Part shown: in pieces, positions 1 through 13,416 of the stretch
Numbering within the stretch: position 1 is the first letter of the stretch
Layout: every line of letters starts with the position of its first letter
Origin: Pseudofabraea citricarpa
Lineage: Eukaryota > Ascomycota > Leotiomycetes > Helotiales > Dermateaceae
NCBI GenBank assembly: GCA_029641185.1
Contig: JAPWGK010000019.1
Span: 248,001-312,000, forward strand
Direction of reading: 5' to 3'
DNA: 64,000 bases
Translations under genes and position numbers: made by a program
Notes under the pieces: model-generated
Told to the model about the DNA's origin: nothing
Database searches by the model: none
What the model saw: only the letters and a program-made list of their open reading frames with translations

Positions 1-810
1 GGAAGGTTTACGATTTCTCACGTAGGTTGAGAAGAACAATGGAGGAAAGGAAGAAACATAGCGGTCAGCCAGCCAGCCATACAGCCAAACCCATGCCCAC
101 AGCGTTTGGGCAAAAATTACGTTTTTTTCTCTTTTATTTAGATAGGTTTAGATAGATATCCCTCGTCGTTACTGACCCATTTGCCTCTTCTGCTCTTTCT
201 GTTTTTCTCTTCTTTTAATCTGATCCGACCTGATCGTTGAGTCGGGTCTCGTTATCAAAATTGAACTTTGAACTTTGCTCTTGTACTTAACTGCTGCTTA
301 TGTGCTTGTTAAGATGTCGAGCGCAGAATTCTTTCGCATTTCGCATCGTTCGTACGTACGGTATGGGGTGTGGCTCTGTGCGAGGGAGTAGGTAGGGGTG
401 AAGGGGTAGATGGATAGGTAAGTAGTGAAGGGACAGAGGGGAATAGGAAGTCGAAAGTAGGAAGTAAGCAATTGAGAATGATGAATGCCTATTGACTGAT
501 TGAGTGCCTTTGGAATGCCAAGGTGAGTATGAGTGCGAATGTGAGTGAGGGGCTTGTGTATGTGCTCGCTCCATGTCCTGGGTTATTGATCAAAGTATAG
601 TGAGCACAGGATGGAGAACGATGTTGAAGAACGAAGAGCATATATGTATTTATGTATATACCTAGGTATATATATATGTTTCCTAGGTATCTTTCATCGA
701 GTATATCAGGATATATATGAGAGATTGGGTAGGCTGGCTAGATAGGTAGGTATATAGTTATCCATCTTCTTACTTATATCTATTGATCTTTCTACTCTCT
801 CGATAAGAGG

Positions 811-850
811 AGAAGAAGAAGAAGAAGAAGAAGAAGAAGAAGAAGAAGAA
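811..850. repeat. (AGA)n trinucleotide microsatellite
   Basis: Forty bases of uninterrupted AGA/GAA repeat in the gene-free region. Confidence 0.95.
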
Positions 851-1613
851 CCTAGCAAGGATGGCTTCCTCGTTTGGACGGAAGGTGTGAGAGATGTCTT
901 TTACTTGGAAGTTATCACTCCATCCATCTTAGGGTGCTGTATAGCTTTATGTGCCTGTCTCTCACACTCTCACACACTTTCTCTTCGTACAAATATTTCC
1001 ATCTCTGTCACTCTTTCCTTCTATGTGTTCCTGTGTCCCTTCGTCTCTCCTTGCGTGTATGGTTTATGTCTGTAGACATTCCTTTGCCGACGGAGGAGGG
1101 AAGAGGACGAGGAGGAGGAGGAAGAGGAGGAGGAGGTCATATATTTGAGATTGGTTTGTGGGTGTAGAACTGGATAGAGGAGGCTCTCTCTCTCTCCATC
1201 TCTCCTTCCTCTCGTACGTATTTGTGTGTATGCTTGTTTCTTCCTGTCATTCTCGACAAAGGACGAGCGACGAGGTGTAAGAGGACGAAGACGAAGATAA
1301 AGTCAGGATTAAAGAAATCCTTGTGACTGATGAGTGTAGGACTCGATGGAGGACGTTCTCTGTGTCTAAAGTCGATAGAAGTTGCTATTCCATTCGGTTC
1401 CGCCGTTCTCGTGAACAGTCTATGATATCTAGGTAGTAGGGTCAAGTAGAATAAAGAGCACAACACAACACGAAGGGCGAGAGAAGAAAGGAAGAGACAA
1501 AGAAAGTGTTCATGTTCAGAGCATCCATACCTATACGGCAGAGCCGGGCAAAACAAGTGTATGCGTTGTATTCGAGTCACATCGTCCGAAAAGACGGAAT
1601 GGAATCACCAAAA

Positions 1614-1632
1614 AGAGAGAGAGAGAGAGAGA
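1614..1632. repeat. (GA)n dinucleotide microsatellite
   Basis: About nineteen bases of pure GA repeat in the gene-free region. Confidence 0.9.
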
Positions 1633-1740
1633 TGGAAATGCAGTCAGTATATCTATGTTTCTTGCTTCTTGAACTTTAACAAAACACCTCGTATTCCTCC
1701 CGCCTCACGCCTCAACTGTGGGTTCTCGTATTGAGTCGTC

Positions 1741-1767
1741 GCTGAGCTGAGCTGAGCTGAGCTGAGC
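1741..1767. repeat. (GCTGA)n pentanucleotide repeat
   Basis: Just over five perfect copies of GCTGA in tandem, outside any gene. Confidence 0.95.
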
Positions 1768-4700
1768 ACCTGAGGTAGCAGGATTCTCGTGTTGCCTCCT
1801 TCTACTGAGGCAACATAGACTCTGTTATCTTCTCTCCTGACGGCTTCCTCGTTTCGGGGACTTGAGCTTGGTTTGCTTATGTGGTATGGGGATTCAATAG
1901 AGGATCGAGGCGGGTTGAATCAAATCACTTAGGTTGGAGGATTTCATCTTCAATGAGTATAGTTAGACTGAGTTTTGTTCTTTGCTTTCTGCGATGCTGC
2001 ACTCCACGATAGATGGAAAACCGAGACTCGCTGGCTTGATTTGTATAGTAGGAAGCCAACCAGTGCTCTTAGGAAAACAAACGCAGGACAAAATGCCTGA
2101 TGAGTATTAGATTTCGATCTTCTTATTTACAGCAGGTCTTAATAGTAATCTAGAAGAGGACAACGTTCGCCTAGGAATTAATCAATTAAAAAATGACTTT
2201 CCAATACACTACAGCGGCTTGGGCTCTCCTCGCCTCTGTCGGGTGATAGTGGTGATACGCTATCAACTCGCCTGCCCGACAACGCGCCTTCAGTGAGTCA
2301 GTCAGTCTGGTTTCCTGCAACTCTTGCTTGACAAGTCATCTCCCGACTGACTTGGTATTACTAAAGGTTTGCAATGGGCCTAGGTCTCCGGGAAGTTGTA
2401 TCCCTAGAAGCATGGCAGGAATGCTTCCTACGAGGCCGGTCTTGGGAGCGGTGACCTGATCCATCTTCTATTCCTTTCCTTGCATCGACGATTCCTCAGC
2501 ATGAAGGTAGCGTAACGCCCAACCTTTACAGGTGTCAGGTACACGCCCTAAGGACACCTTTAGGGGGGGTTGGTTAGGGGGGAGAAAAACTGCCTAGGCT
2601 GTGTTCAAGCGAATACGTGTTTCCCTTCCCAGTCTCTGATCATCTTAGGGCTATACCACAACTTCAGTGTATCGGTATAGCTGGTGCCATTCTCCATTTG
2701 CCATTGCCGTTTTCGAGGGCCTCGCTTTGAGCATGAAATACCATCGAGGGTAATTTTTTTAATTGACCTCTGTAGTGGGTGCCCTCCTATCACCTCGATA
2801 GCATGCCAACCACATCTCCAAGGGCATTCGGACCTCTTACCCCTCCTTCTTGCTTCTGAAACGTACAAACCCGTTGCTGCATATCAGTTCCCCACCAGAT
2901 AGGTACCTGCCTACCCACCGGGCTTTATTGTGTGGCCTCCCGACATTCGCAGCGGAAAACGCGTAGCAAAGGAGCCAGAGTTGCATGGATATTGTGAGCA
3001 GCAGAACCAATTCCCTTGCTCCTTGCTCTCTACTTGCTAGAGCTCAACAGATCCGGTTGGATGGAGGTAGGTTATTCACCCATTGTGGGCGCATCAAAGA
3101 CTCCAGGGTTGAGACTTCGGCACAGCTTTTCAGCTTCTCGGCTTTTCCTGCTATAGGTAAAGGTACCGTGGAGAAATTTTGGAGAAGATGATGATCAGTG
3201 GAGTGGGATACGGATACCCGATCGTGGTTGATCGCTGATGTGACCTTGAGAGTCGAATGTGTTTCGGGCATCATTGTGCTGCAGCAGTCCCGATGCTCTG
3301 ATACTATCTTGACCTCGGAAGCGCCCCCAACATAGCGCACTGGAAGCCCCTCGTTAAGATTGAGTAGACTCTGGGAACCACTACAATGGTCTCCACCATG
3401 AAACAATTCTCGTCTTATACAGCAACAAAGCATCTTCAGCCTCTTCGTATTGAGCCACAATGCAGTTTTTGGCAGGCCCTGAGGACGGTGGTAGGGCTTA
3501 GAGCACAATTAAGCTACCAGCCTGTCCCACACCAGTATTTCTTGAATCTGCCTGACGGTTGATGCCCTGACTGCTCCCATGCAATTCATTGCTTAGCCTG
3601 AACCCCCAGAGAACCAATCACTGCTGGAATCTGTTGAGGTACTAAAATCAAGGCCCGTATTCGGCTATTCCCTTGAGTGAACATTGCCTCATAGCGCGCG
3701 ACCCTTAAGACTTTCGTGACAAGCGACCGACAACATGTAAGGGCGAAGCATTATCGTCCAGCCATCTGTGTATATCCAAGGTTGATCAACTCGAAAAGGA
3801 TACCAGCTCGACAAAGGCATATTAGGAGGCTGGCCAAGCATGCCCTGTGGTGACGGTGCAGACCGAGGCATGGCAACTGCAAGCATTCGCATCCTGAAAA
3901 GTGCGAACGGGAACTACCCCGCCTCACGGCTCCATCATGGCTCTCTTCTTTCTTCCTGGCACAGGACGTTGACCCAGCCATTGGGATACTTCCGGCCAAC
4001 TACGGCCAACGTGATGATCTGGAGACGGAGGTAAAAGCGATGAGGAAATACTTCCATCTTTCGGCGTCGGCGACAGCGTGACCGCTCTTCCCATGTGCTG
4101 CAAGAGCTTGTCAACCCGTCACACTGCATTCGTGCATTCGTCCTGCAGCGCGTGAGTAGAAGAATGGGATCTGTCTGTGACTCTGCTGGGCAGGTTTCTA
4201 TTTACGGCATGCGTTGACGAGTTGTCAAGCAGGATGCAAACAAACAATAGGCTTTGTGTGTATCCTGGCTCTTGTGGACGAGGCATGTGCTGCTTGCCAT
4301 GGTGGTACCGTACAGTAACAGAACACAAGTTACTTACCAAGTGGTCGTGGTCCCCCAGACTGTGGCTGCTGGGACCCTGTCGTGACATCGACAACCACGT
4401 GTAGAACAGAGCTCAGCCCCGGCTCTTTGGCTTCTGCTGGCAATACTTCGTAGCTGGCCAAACAGAGGTTAAATGTACCCCTAGTTCTTAGTCGTGCCGC
4501 TTTGATTAAGTTTACCGAGAACTGGGTATAGCCTCCTCTTATATTAATCATAGCCTTGGATATCTATGAGGTAAATAAAAGCGGCGAAGAAACACTGACG
4601 TTTGATAGGCTGACTACCCTAGAACCACCCCAGAACATACTAGAACCTCTTTAACCTCTGTTTCGCCGTAGAGGAAGTAAACAATCCTTTATCGTATGAT

Positions 4701-7700
4701 AGATAGACAGCCCGGGAACGACCGATGAGGTCCTAGCCACCGTCATGAGCGTGATAGATGCGATGCGGAAAGCGGGAAAAAGCAGAGCATCATCACCATC
4801 AATGGTGGAGGGAGAGTGGAGGAAGGCGACAGAGAAAATGCACAGAACCCATGATCCAAGTTAATTTTAGAATTAAGCTCGGGAGCTAGGCAAAGCTTGG
4901 CATACGACCCCTGTTGACGCATTTTCCATTTTCCATTTCCCACTCTCCATTATCCGTTTTTCCACGAAACTTTCTGCCACTCAATTTTGCGTTAGGGTCT
5001 TTGGGTGTTTGGCTGCTGCCTGGTGCGTGCTGCTGCCGTAAGGAAGAGAAGGAAGGAACGAGAAGGCTAAACAACAACAACAACGCGAAGTACGTCGGCG
5101 GTCAATCAAGCAAGCCATCTCCTGGTACACACAATACAAGCACAACAACCAAAGCCCCAAAGCAGAACAAATCCGCTCCTATACCTACATGCACACTATT
5201 GCACTAACAGCACCGTACCCAGACGCCCTTCACACCTGACTAGGTAATGAACGAACGCATGGCAACTTGGGGTCTCGCGAACCCGAATCAGCCTCGTGCG
5301 GAGGCTGTTGGTTTGGTTCTCCGGCGTGTATCCTCTGTGGGGACGGCCATGTCGCCCATTGGCCAGCGCAGAGAGGATGGGAGAAAAGCTTCTTCCCTTG
5401 GACTCTTGGAACATTTGGATGTGTGCTGGATGGAGTCGGGAGAGCCACTCTGACCCAGATTACAGTATTGCCTGCCCAATCTTCAATGCTCCAGCACGAT
5501 CCAAGTTGAAAGGGCCCGAGTGGCATGGACATGCTAGCCACGGACACCTCCAGCCGTGAGTCGTCTAAGGCAGAACGGCTTGTTCGTGCAAAGATCGCAG
5601 GCCCCCTTGCCAGAACCACCACGATCTTTTGAGATCTGAGTTGCTCACCGCCTGCAGTTCTGCGAAACTCCTGCAGCAAGGGTAAGCGGACTCGCTGCTC
5701 GAGGGATCGTCTGGATGTTTCATCTCGAGACCAGAGGATGATCTCCCAGCCTGACCAACGACGAACGAACACCGACAAAGATTGTTCTCTGCTCGTTAGA
5801 ACTTCGGCCGAGAAGCTCTACCCGGAACCATCCTGCCAGGCTGATTCGGCTTGATTGATGAATCATGGTTGTTGGCTGGCCCGGCCACTTTTCACCCCAA
5901 ATTATGATTCCTGCGACGAGGCCATCATGATGCCATGATGGAAGAACACCGTTGAAAGGGTTCCGGCATCGCCAATGCCCGTGCAAGAAGAGCCTTGGGA
6001 GCCATCTGAGAGGTCGTGCCAAGAGCCAAATATCGGGTGATGGATGAAAGAGATGTCGAGCACTTCCTAACTGAGCTCGTCAAGACGACGCCGTGCACAC
6101 AACACTACACACGCTGCACGGCATCACTGCTTTACCGACATGTCAAATAATGCACGTTACGCTCTGATGCGAGCCCACAAGAGGCTGCGCGATAATGCGA
6201 CGGCTTTGCGACTGGAGAAGCAGGACGGAGCCTAGTACCGTTGGGGTTTGCACCCCGGGTCCCGAAGGTCCCCGTCTCCATCCCCATGATACTTTATCTT
6301 TGTTTGTGGCAAGCCGAGCCGCCTCGACAGCATTACTTGCACACACACACAAACACAAACGCACAAACACACTACAGGACAGACTCCGCATCGTCCGACC
6401 GTCTGAGAGCCGGCGACTGGGAACACCGGGCTCACGCTTTAAACTGACGTCGTCAAGAGGTATCCTGGACCGTCGAACATTATGTGCGGCTACCATCATA
6501 GTACCATGATGCTAATGGCCCATCCAGCTGCCTAATAAGGTTATTCCTTAAGTCCCAGAGAAGTTGCCGGTGCTAAAACCTAGAGGAGCAATTCTAACGT
6601 AATCCAATCCACGATCATGGTACGATGGTCCAACGCCGAGCGCCCCAAGTTCAACCTTCCTGGAAATTCCTTCTCAGCTCGGCCACCGTAAAATATGCTC
6701 TCGCATACGTCGGCGAAGTCGGTTGGCTTGCCGAGAGAGCCACGAGAGTTCACTATCGAAAAAAGAAAAGAAAAGAAAAAAACCGAAGAAAAAAACATCT
6801 CCTTGGATTTGGATCTGGCGGGCTGACCGTATGACCGGGAGCGACTGGCTGCCATAAATAACCATTTGTTGTGGTCAGCCTCCTGTATACAAATCAATAA
6901 TTCATGCAGTCGGACAGTGAGCATGTTTCTGTCTTTTGTTTAACGCCTATCATACAACGTTGCAATCGAAGGTTGCACACCGTCTTCTAGAAGAAGTTTG
7001 TTGAGCCTAAAAATAGGGCGGTGTTGGTTGGTGGTGGTCACCGCAGCTCTGTGAGCAGGCTCGCCAACCACGGACGGCTTACCCGGAGAGGTTGTTTGCA
7101 TTGCCATAGAGTAACTCCGAAAGTTCGTCTGGCATCCTATCATCGTTGTGTCACTCGAGGCTCCAGAGCCCGGAGGGGAGACAAGTGTGCGCACATGACG
7201 CTGTAGCGTGGTTGAGATGTGACATGACGATGCACGCATGGCTTCAGCATTTAGGGTGTTAACGGCTGATGCTTCTCAGCAGGCCATCAGCACTTGGCCC
7301 CGAAGCCGAAGGCATGAATAATGAATAATCAGCCATGATTCAATGGATCAGTAGTGGAGAGAGAGGATGAAGCAGGAGAGGAAAACAACAGCCTCGCTTG
7401 GTGTTGGAGGGCGGTGAGGTCGGTTACTGCGGCCATTCTTGTCCCTCGTCCCTCCTAGCTCCTTGCCGGTGTGGGTGGGTGTGTTGTGTACAGTACAGTC
7501 GAAGAAGTATGACGACAAGGACCCATGCCACGGAGACAGACGGTGGCTATCTCGCGGGCAGATGCAAATCTTCAAGAATGAGATGGATGGTACAGTACGG
7601 TACAGCCAAGTTCGCCTGTGGCCTTCTCCTTACTGCGGGGTGGGGCTCAACTGTCGCATTCGCGCGCGCAGGTGGCTACATTCAGCAAGCTGAGGCTGGG

Positions 7701-8080
7701 AAGTGGGCTCGGGGCCGGCAGTAAGTAGAAAGGAGAGTGCAGAATAATGAGAGACTGAGAGTCACGTAGCAAGCGAAGATGGAGAGGCACTCTTCAGAAA
7801 CCGACGCTGAACCCACTCCGAGGTTGAGAGAAATCCCGACAAAGCAGGAGACGAAGGGCGTCTAGTGACTCTAGTCAGATCAGAGCTTAACTTTGTGTTT
7901 TAGATTGATGAAAGTGGGAAAGTAGTGGCGGACCATGGCCAAAAGAGAAGGCGACCCGACTGGAAACAGATCTAACCTTTCGACTTGGACGACCAAGCTT
8001 TGTTTCAATGGCCCCAGCTCTCTCTCGCTCGCTCTACAGTTCTTTTCCTCGCACAACCTTTGATCACCCAGTCCGCAGCG

Positions 8081-8105
8081 CAGTGCAGTGCAGTGCAGTG
8101 CAGTA
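8081..8105. repeat. (CAGTG)n pentanucleotide repeat
   Basis: About five tandem copies of a CAGTG unit in the gene-free region upstream of the Zn2Cys6 regulator. Confidence 0.9.
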
Positions 8106-8841
8106 CAGCCCCTGGCGCGAGCGGAATATGGCCAGCGCCGGAGCCGAGAACCTATGAGGTGGGACGATATACTTTTTGTTTCGTTACTCAGCGACGAGAG
8201 GCCATGTGCTAGACGGTTATGGCGATCGATGACAGAAGGCCGAGTCTCATGGTGTCCTCAAACATGATGGATGGCCTCTCCTCGCGGAGCATGTGTCGAC
8301 AGCCAGATGCCACTGCACAACCACTGATCTTCACCAGGAACCAGGAGACATGCAACAGCATGGGTCGTGGCGGATATACTACTCAATGGCGGATTTCCAT
8401 GAGCTTAAACCGTCGTTAAGATCAGGGGATACGATATTTCAATTACTGCTTTCGGCCGATGTGCCCTTACTCAGCGGGTGTATTGCAAATGCCCTGGATG
8501 ACCCGCTGGCCTCTCGCGTGAGCATAGGGGCCATTCATCCCCATCCATCTTCTGTGCCTTCGACGATGTTTCTCTGCACAGCCCATCACGTCTAGCGAGA
8601 CGAGACAGGAACAAAAATGGACACGAGCAGGCAATTGTCATCTTCTTCGGCTCGTCTATCGACGACCCCTGTGCCTCTTCCGGCGTTCAAAGCTCAACGC
8701 TCAGGATCCCTGGAGGCCATCATCGTCGCCCGTTGGTGGACCCCGGTCTAGTGTGGAGGCGGAGTAGCCGCGGAACAGCACCACAGGATTGATTTCAAGC
8801 TCAAGCGAGGGAAGCAGCAACAACCCACAACCTCAGGAATC

Positions 8842-8868
8842 CAGTCAGTCAGTCAGTCAGTCAGTCAC
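8842..8868. repeat. (CAGT)n tetranucleotide repeat
   Basis: Nearly seven tandem copies of CAGT. Confidence 0.95.
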
Positions 8869-9155
8869 TCACCACTCAGTAGAGTACAGTACTCACTCAC
8901 CTGCCCGCCCGCCCGCCACAACAACGCTCCACCGCCTGGCAAATACTCCACCAGCCACTGTCTTTAGCCTGTCTCAGCACGCTGAAGCTCATTCTGGCTC
9001 TTCCTCAGGGCGGTTTCAACAAACAGCGCGAGCCAAAGCATCCCAGCACGGACAGCGTGAAAAAGTCCACGACCGAATCCCATTGCAGTTTATGCTGCTG
9101 CCTGCGTGTGCCACGGTTCCCCGAGCCCTTGGCCCATGATCCCTTCCAGGACACG

Positions 9156-9183
9156 CTGCTGCTGGTGCTGCTGCTGCTGCTGC
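9156..9183. repeat. (CTG)n trinucleotide repeat
   Basis: Nine CTG/GTG units with one interruption. A shorter CTG run lies near 9689. Confidence 0.85.
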
Positions 9184-11286
9184 GATGACTGATGAGATTT
9201 GGCATACCGTCCGTAGTTAGGCCTTCATTACATTATTGCGCTGGCGCATCCTGTCAGGTGTGTTAAGTGCTTATTGGCATCGCCCATAATCAAATCATGA
9301 CTTGAGCAATCAATTATTGTTTAATAGCATGCGTCTTATGATGATGGACCAATGCTGTGACTCTCTGGCTGGAGAGAATGTATTTTTGGTAGCACACGGC
9401 CAGCGTGTTGTTGTGTCTTCGGACTCTCGGGCAAGTCAGTCAGTGACATAGACCGAAGTCAAAGATGAACTAACTTCTGGTGCCCACGCCCAAAAGGGTC
9501 GAGGAAGGACAGGCAGAGTTTGAGGGTTTGAGAGTTTGAGAGGGAGAGAGCCGATGGTTTGGGAACGGAGTTACTTACCTATCAGACGACAATGGCGATC
9601 ATGCTTCAAGCGACCTGAACTCAGTTTTGCTCTCTCTCTCTCTCTGATGGTTTTTCCCTCGTTTCTCTCCATCTCCATCCATCTCTGGGCTGCTGCTGCT
9701 GCTGCTCCTTGCTGCCCCGGCTTCAACTGCCACAGCTGTACACCACGACACTACAGTGCCACACGTCCACCACCGGAGCCATGACATCTGCGCGAGAATC
9801 CCGGGCGTGGACCTTATTTTAACCCACAGCTAGCTGGTCTGGCTCTAGCGGGTTCCCTAGTCTGCGCGCGCTTGCTCATTCAGAGCAGCCAACAGGCGAA
9901 GCTGCCAGTCATGTCGAACACAGCCATCCACCGCTCAGAGATCGACCCAACCATTTCTTCTATTGTGATGTTCTGTACCCGACGCCGACGCCGACATGCT
10001 GTGGGTGGAGGGGAGGTGCGATAGGATATGGAATGCGACCGCTCTGAAGTCTGTACTCTCTCTCTCTCTCCTACTGTACAGCGTACGGACCGTTGTCGGT
10101 CGCTATCCCGATCAGGGTGCTGACCTGAATGATCAGATCCGCGTGCAGCAGCAGCCGCCCCAACGACAAGGCTCAGAAGGCTGCTACCTGAAGCTGGCTG
10201 TGCTGTCCCATCAATCATCCACTATTGAGCGTGGCATCGAAGAACGCTTCTGTGTTTATCCACCCACCCTATGAGTTCATCCCTCCAGCCATCGATCCAT
10301 CATCACCGCCCATCCATCCATCCCATCCCATCACCTTGTGGCCCTCGCTCGCTCTCTCCCTCCCTCCCTCCCTTCCACTACCAATCCTCCGGACACCTGG
10401 CGCAACTGGAGTCCTGGCATCCTGGGCAACACCTACCTCTACTGTACTGTACCTAGCAACCTGCAACCTGCAACCTAGCACACCTGCTCGCTGGCAACAG
10501 CCTGGTCAGTGGTCAATGGTCAATGGTCACACCTTGGCCCCGCCATATCCAGTGCCCCCTTGGACCCATGCCATGCATGCCCTTTCCCAGCCAGCTCGCT
10601 CCCAGCAACCCCTACCCAAGCGCCGTCTTGAGGTCCTCCGCAGCGCCCGCAAGTTAAGCCCAATCGAGCGGTTCTGCCACCCAACTCTGGCACAGACACT
10701 GCGTGCTTAAAGATGCTGGCATCGCCAGCCAGAATATCCATTTGATACTTTTGAGATCACCAACACATCACTTCAGCCGGCCTCGCAGCTGTCGACTTCA
10801 ACCCACATTCGCTTGTGCCCATAAACCCCTTAGGAAACCCTCGTTGGTTCCTGTCATTCGCTTTTGCGTCACTCTCAGCCCTAGCCACCGCAGCAAGCAG
10901 GAGAAGCAAGCCGTCGGAGGAATTATTGCTATTACCAAGCCTTTAACCCTCTCCGCCATAGTCACATTCGTTGATTACTTTTCACACGACAAATACTTTG
11001 TAACGTCGACCGGCTCCACAACCGCTTGACTCAGTAGTAGTCATCTCCGGCCCGCATCACGCATCCCATTAGATATTGCATCGACTTCCCACGTTTATGC
11101 TTATCTACTCGTACCTGGATCGTTCCACCTACGCTTTCCCGACATCATTCTAGACGGACGCAGCTCCCAAGTTACGTTGCTATCAGCCGCCACGCCATCT
11201 GGTACCTCGAGTAGAACGTCTACCGGCTCGTCCGTGTCACCTTACCACCACCACATTCGCTTTCAATACCTGGAGGGGTTCCTCAC

Positions 11287-11295
11287 ATATATATA
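11287..11295 (+). promoter_or_regulatory. TATA-like element before the Zn2Cys6 gene
   Basis: A run of alternating A and T followed by a C-rich stretch lies about 150 bp before the ATG at 11447. It is the most TATA-like sequence in the proximal region. A promoter role is inferred from sequence and position only. Confidence 0.4.
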
Positions 11296-11446
11296 CCCTC
11301 CGCCCCGGACTCTAGCATAGTCTCGCAACCGCTCTTGACCAGCATCTTTTGACCCGCTGCTATATAGAAACTCGAAGGCTCGATATTGGCTTTCACTCGC
11401 TCAAGCCTACTCGTTGTCTTCAAAGTTACTTATAACCCCGTTTAAA

Positions 11447-13416
11447 ATGGCTGGACCTGGAGGTGGACCCCCAAGAAGGAGGTGTGTACTCGTGTAGATC
11501 TCTGCGGACAGGGCTCGAAATGCTGATCATTGAGTAGCCACACCAAATCTCGCAAAGGTTGTGAAACCTGCAAGCGCCGACATATTCGTTGTGATGAAAA
11601 CTTCCCTCAATGGCAAGTTATGGATTCTTGGGCCTTTTCTCTGCAGCTACTAACTTGACTGCAGCCGGAATTGTACGAAACACAACTGTCGCTGTCCGTA
11701 TATGGACATGCCCGTCCAAGAAGAACGCGCACCGACTCCTGAAAAGGCAGATTTGCTCTGGACTCCAGAGATTGAGAGAGAAATCGAGCGTTGGCAGCAG
11801 ACTGGTAGTTTTCCCTTTCCGGATCTCTACATCTATCCAGCACCATCTCCGCAATATTTCACTTTTGAGGATCTGCGCCTCATTCATCACGTTGCATCCA
11901 TCTCAAGCGAACTTGGAATCCACGATGCAAGTAATTTCACCATCTGGACTCGTCAAGTACCTCTGTGAGTGGCCAGATTTTATCCAGAAAAAGTTTGTTG
12001 CTGACAGATGCATAGTTTCCTCAAAATCGGGTCTAGTTATGGCTTTGTCATGCATGCATTGCTAGCCTTGTCCGCCACCCATCTTGCGTGGCTTACGGAC
12101 TGTTCGCTCACGGCAAACATGGCATTTGAACATCGGGGTATCGCATTCAAGGGTTTGCATGAAGCTATTGGGTCATTCTCCAGGCAGAACTCCGATGCTG
12201 TCCTTGCCGCTTCTCTCTTGCTGTCCTGGCAAGCAACTGAATGGTAAATTTAGATTTTACTTCTAGGATTAGAACATGACTAACACCTTCACAGGCGGAG
12301 TTGGACACAACTAATGCACGGAACCTCATCTGTACGTAGACTAACTATTCCAGAATTTGAAATTATACTATTTGAAATTATACTAACGAATAATAGGTCA
12401 TTGATGCAATGCAGCCTTGGAAGAACGAGTCTCAGTTTGGGGATTTCATCGCAGAGCAGAGCACTTTCCCCACAGCACCACCCTCGCCAGCTCCCGGATC
12501 TAAAAAGCTCAGCCAGCCAAGAAAACAAGATTTGGATGCTCTTCAACGTGCCTATGCACAACTTCAAAAAGTTGAAACTCATTTGAAGCAAAATCATGAA
12601 GACACGAAGGCCATCACACAACTGATGAGTTTCATTCGAAGTGTTCGCAAGGTCTCCCCAAGTCACACTGCAGCTCAACGATTTGAAATGCTTAACCCAT
12701 TACGCGCCTGGTTGTTCTGGCTACCCGTCATGTTTCTGCAGCAAACTCGCGGTTCTCCTTCGGCCCTGGTGATTCTAGCACACTACTACACAGCTGCTTT
12801 GGTTGTTGAGCCTCTCTTCCCCGAGGTTGGTGCAGCATACTTTGGTAGTCTTTCTATGGGTCCAATCGAGGAAATCGCACGCAGACTCTTCTCCATCAAC
12901 GTCTCCCAAAATCCCGGGACCGATCTCTCTACTCCACTTGCTCTCATGGAGTATCCCATAGACATGGTCTCCAAGTTCAGAAGCCGCATGGGCTGGGTTC
13001 AACCCGAGCGAACAGCATCTTTCCCTACCTTTGGACAAAATTACATGGAAGAGGACACAAATCGATACAGCTATACAAGCGATGACCAAGTCCCAAACTC
13101 GCTCTACCCTTCGCCATATGGGGTCAACCCAGCCTTTAGCTACAGCCAAGAGCACTTGACGCCATATGCAAACAGTGATTCTAACCCTTCTTCGGCTATC
13201 TCGCCTCTCTCCCTGGACCCATTCCATCAGCACTATCTGGGAATCCCATCCCCCAGTGGGTTCAACAACTACGCCAGTCCCGCCTCATCACACTATGGCG
13301 GTGGTGAGGGCTCAATAATATACAGTGAGCACGGGGACGATTTCTTATCTTCATATGACGGCCAGGGCGGATTTGGGGGCCAAGGCGGGTTTGTGCACCC
13401 GACTGTCTGGATATAA
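11447..13416 (+). CDS. Zn2Cys6 transcription factor, Upc2-like architecture
   Basis: A nuclear DNA-binding regulator by family. Six exons: 11447-11481, 11538-11612, 11665-11964, 12016-12243, 12295-12331 and 12397-13416, giving 564 residues. The start lies in AAAATGG. The binuclear zinc cluster is complete, with cysteines at 20, 23, 30, 37, 40 and 47 and the usual 2-6-6-2-6 spacing. It is followed by a fungal transcription-factor middle region whose HALLALSATHLAW-type stretch is typical of the Upc2/Ecm22-like sterol-regulator group. The C-terminus (from about residue 430) is rich in Ser, Pro, Tyr and Gly, and Gly-rich at the end, suggesting an activation region. Intron 11613-11664 has a GC donor (GCAAGT) and is required to complete the fourth cluster cysteine codon. 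Targets cannot be read from sequence, and the sterol link is only family resemblance. Confidence 0.9.

Larger units (their letters stand above)
1..11446. other. Long gene-free upstream region
   Basis: No open frame in these 11.4 kb shows a recognisable domain, a convincing spliced gene structure or protein-like composition. The longest frames (about 150-180 codons near 1137-1580 and 5230-5778, minus strand) are low complexity or unlike known proteins. The DNA is rich in microsatellites and CT- or CA-rich tracts. The next gene is the Zn2Cys6 regulator at 11447, so this may be an extended promoter or carry non-coding transcripts; that is inference. A small orphan gene cannot be excluded. Confidence 0.55.

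Noticed and set aside
1137..1580. 147-codon minus-strand frame
   Set aside because: Its sequence is dominated by low-complexity CT/GA tracts and reads as random.
5230..5778. 182-codon minus-strand frame in the gene-free region
   Set aside because: No recognisable domain, hydrophobic pattern or conserved motif, and no supporting gene structure; probably chance in GC-moderate DNA.
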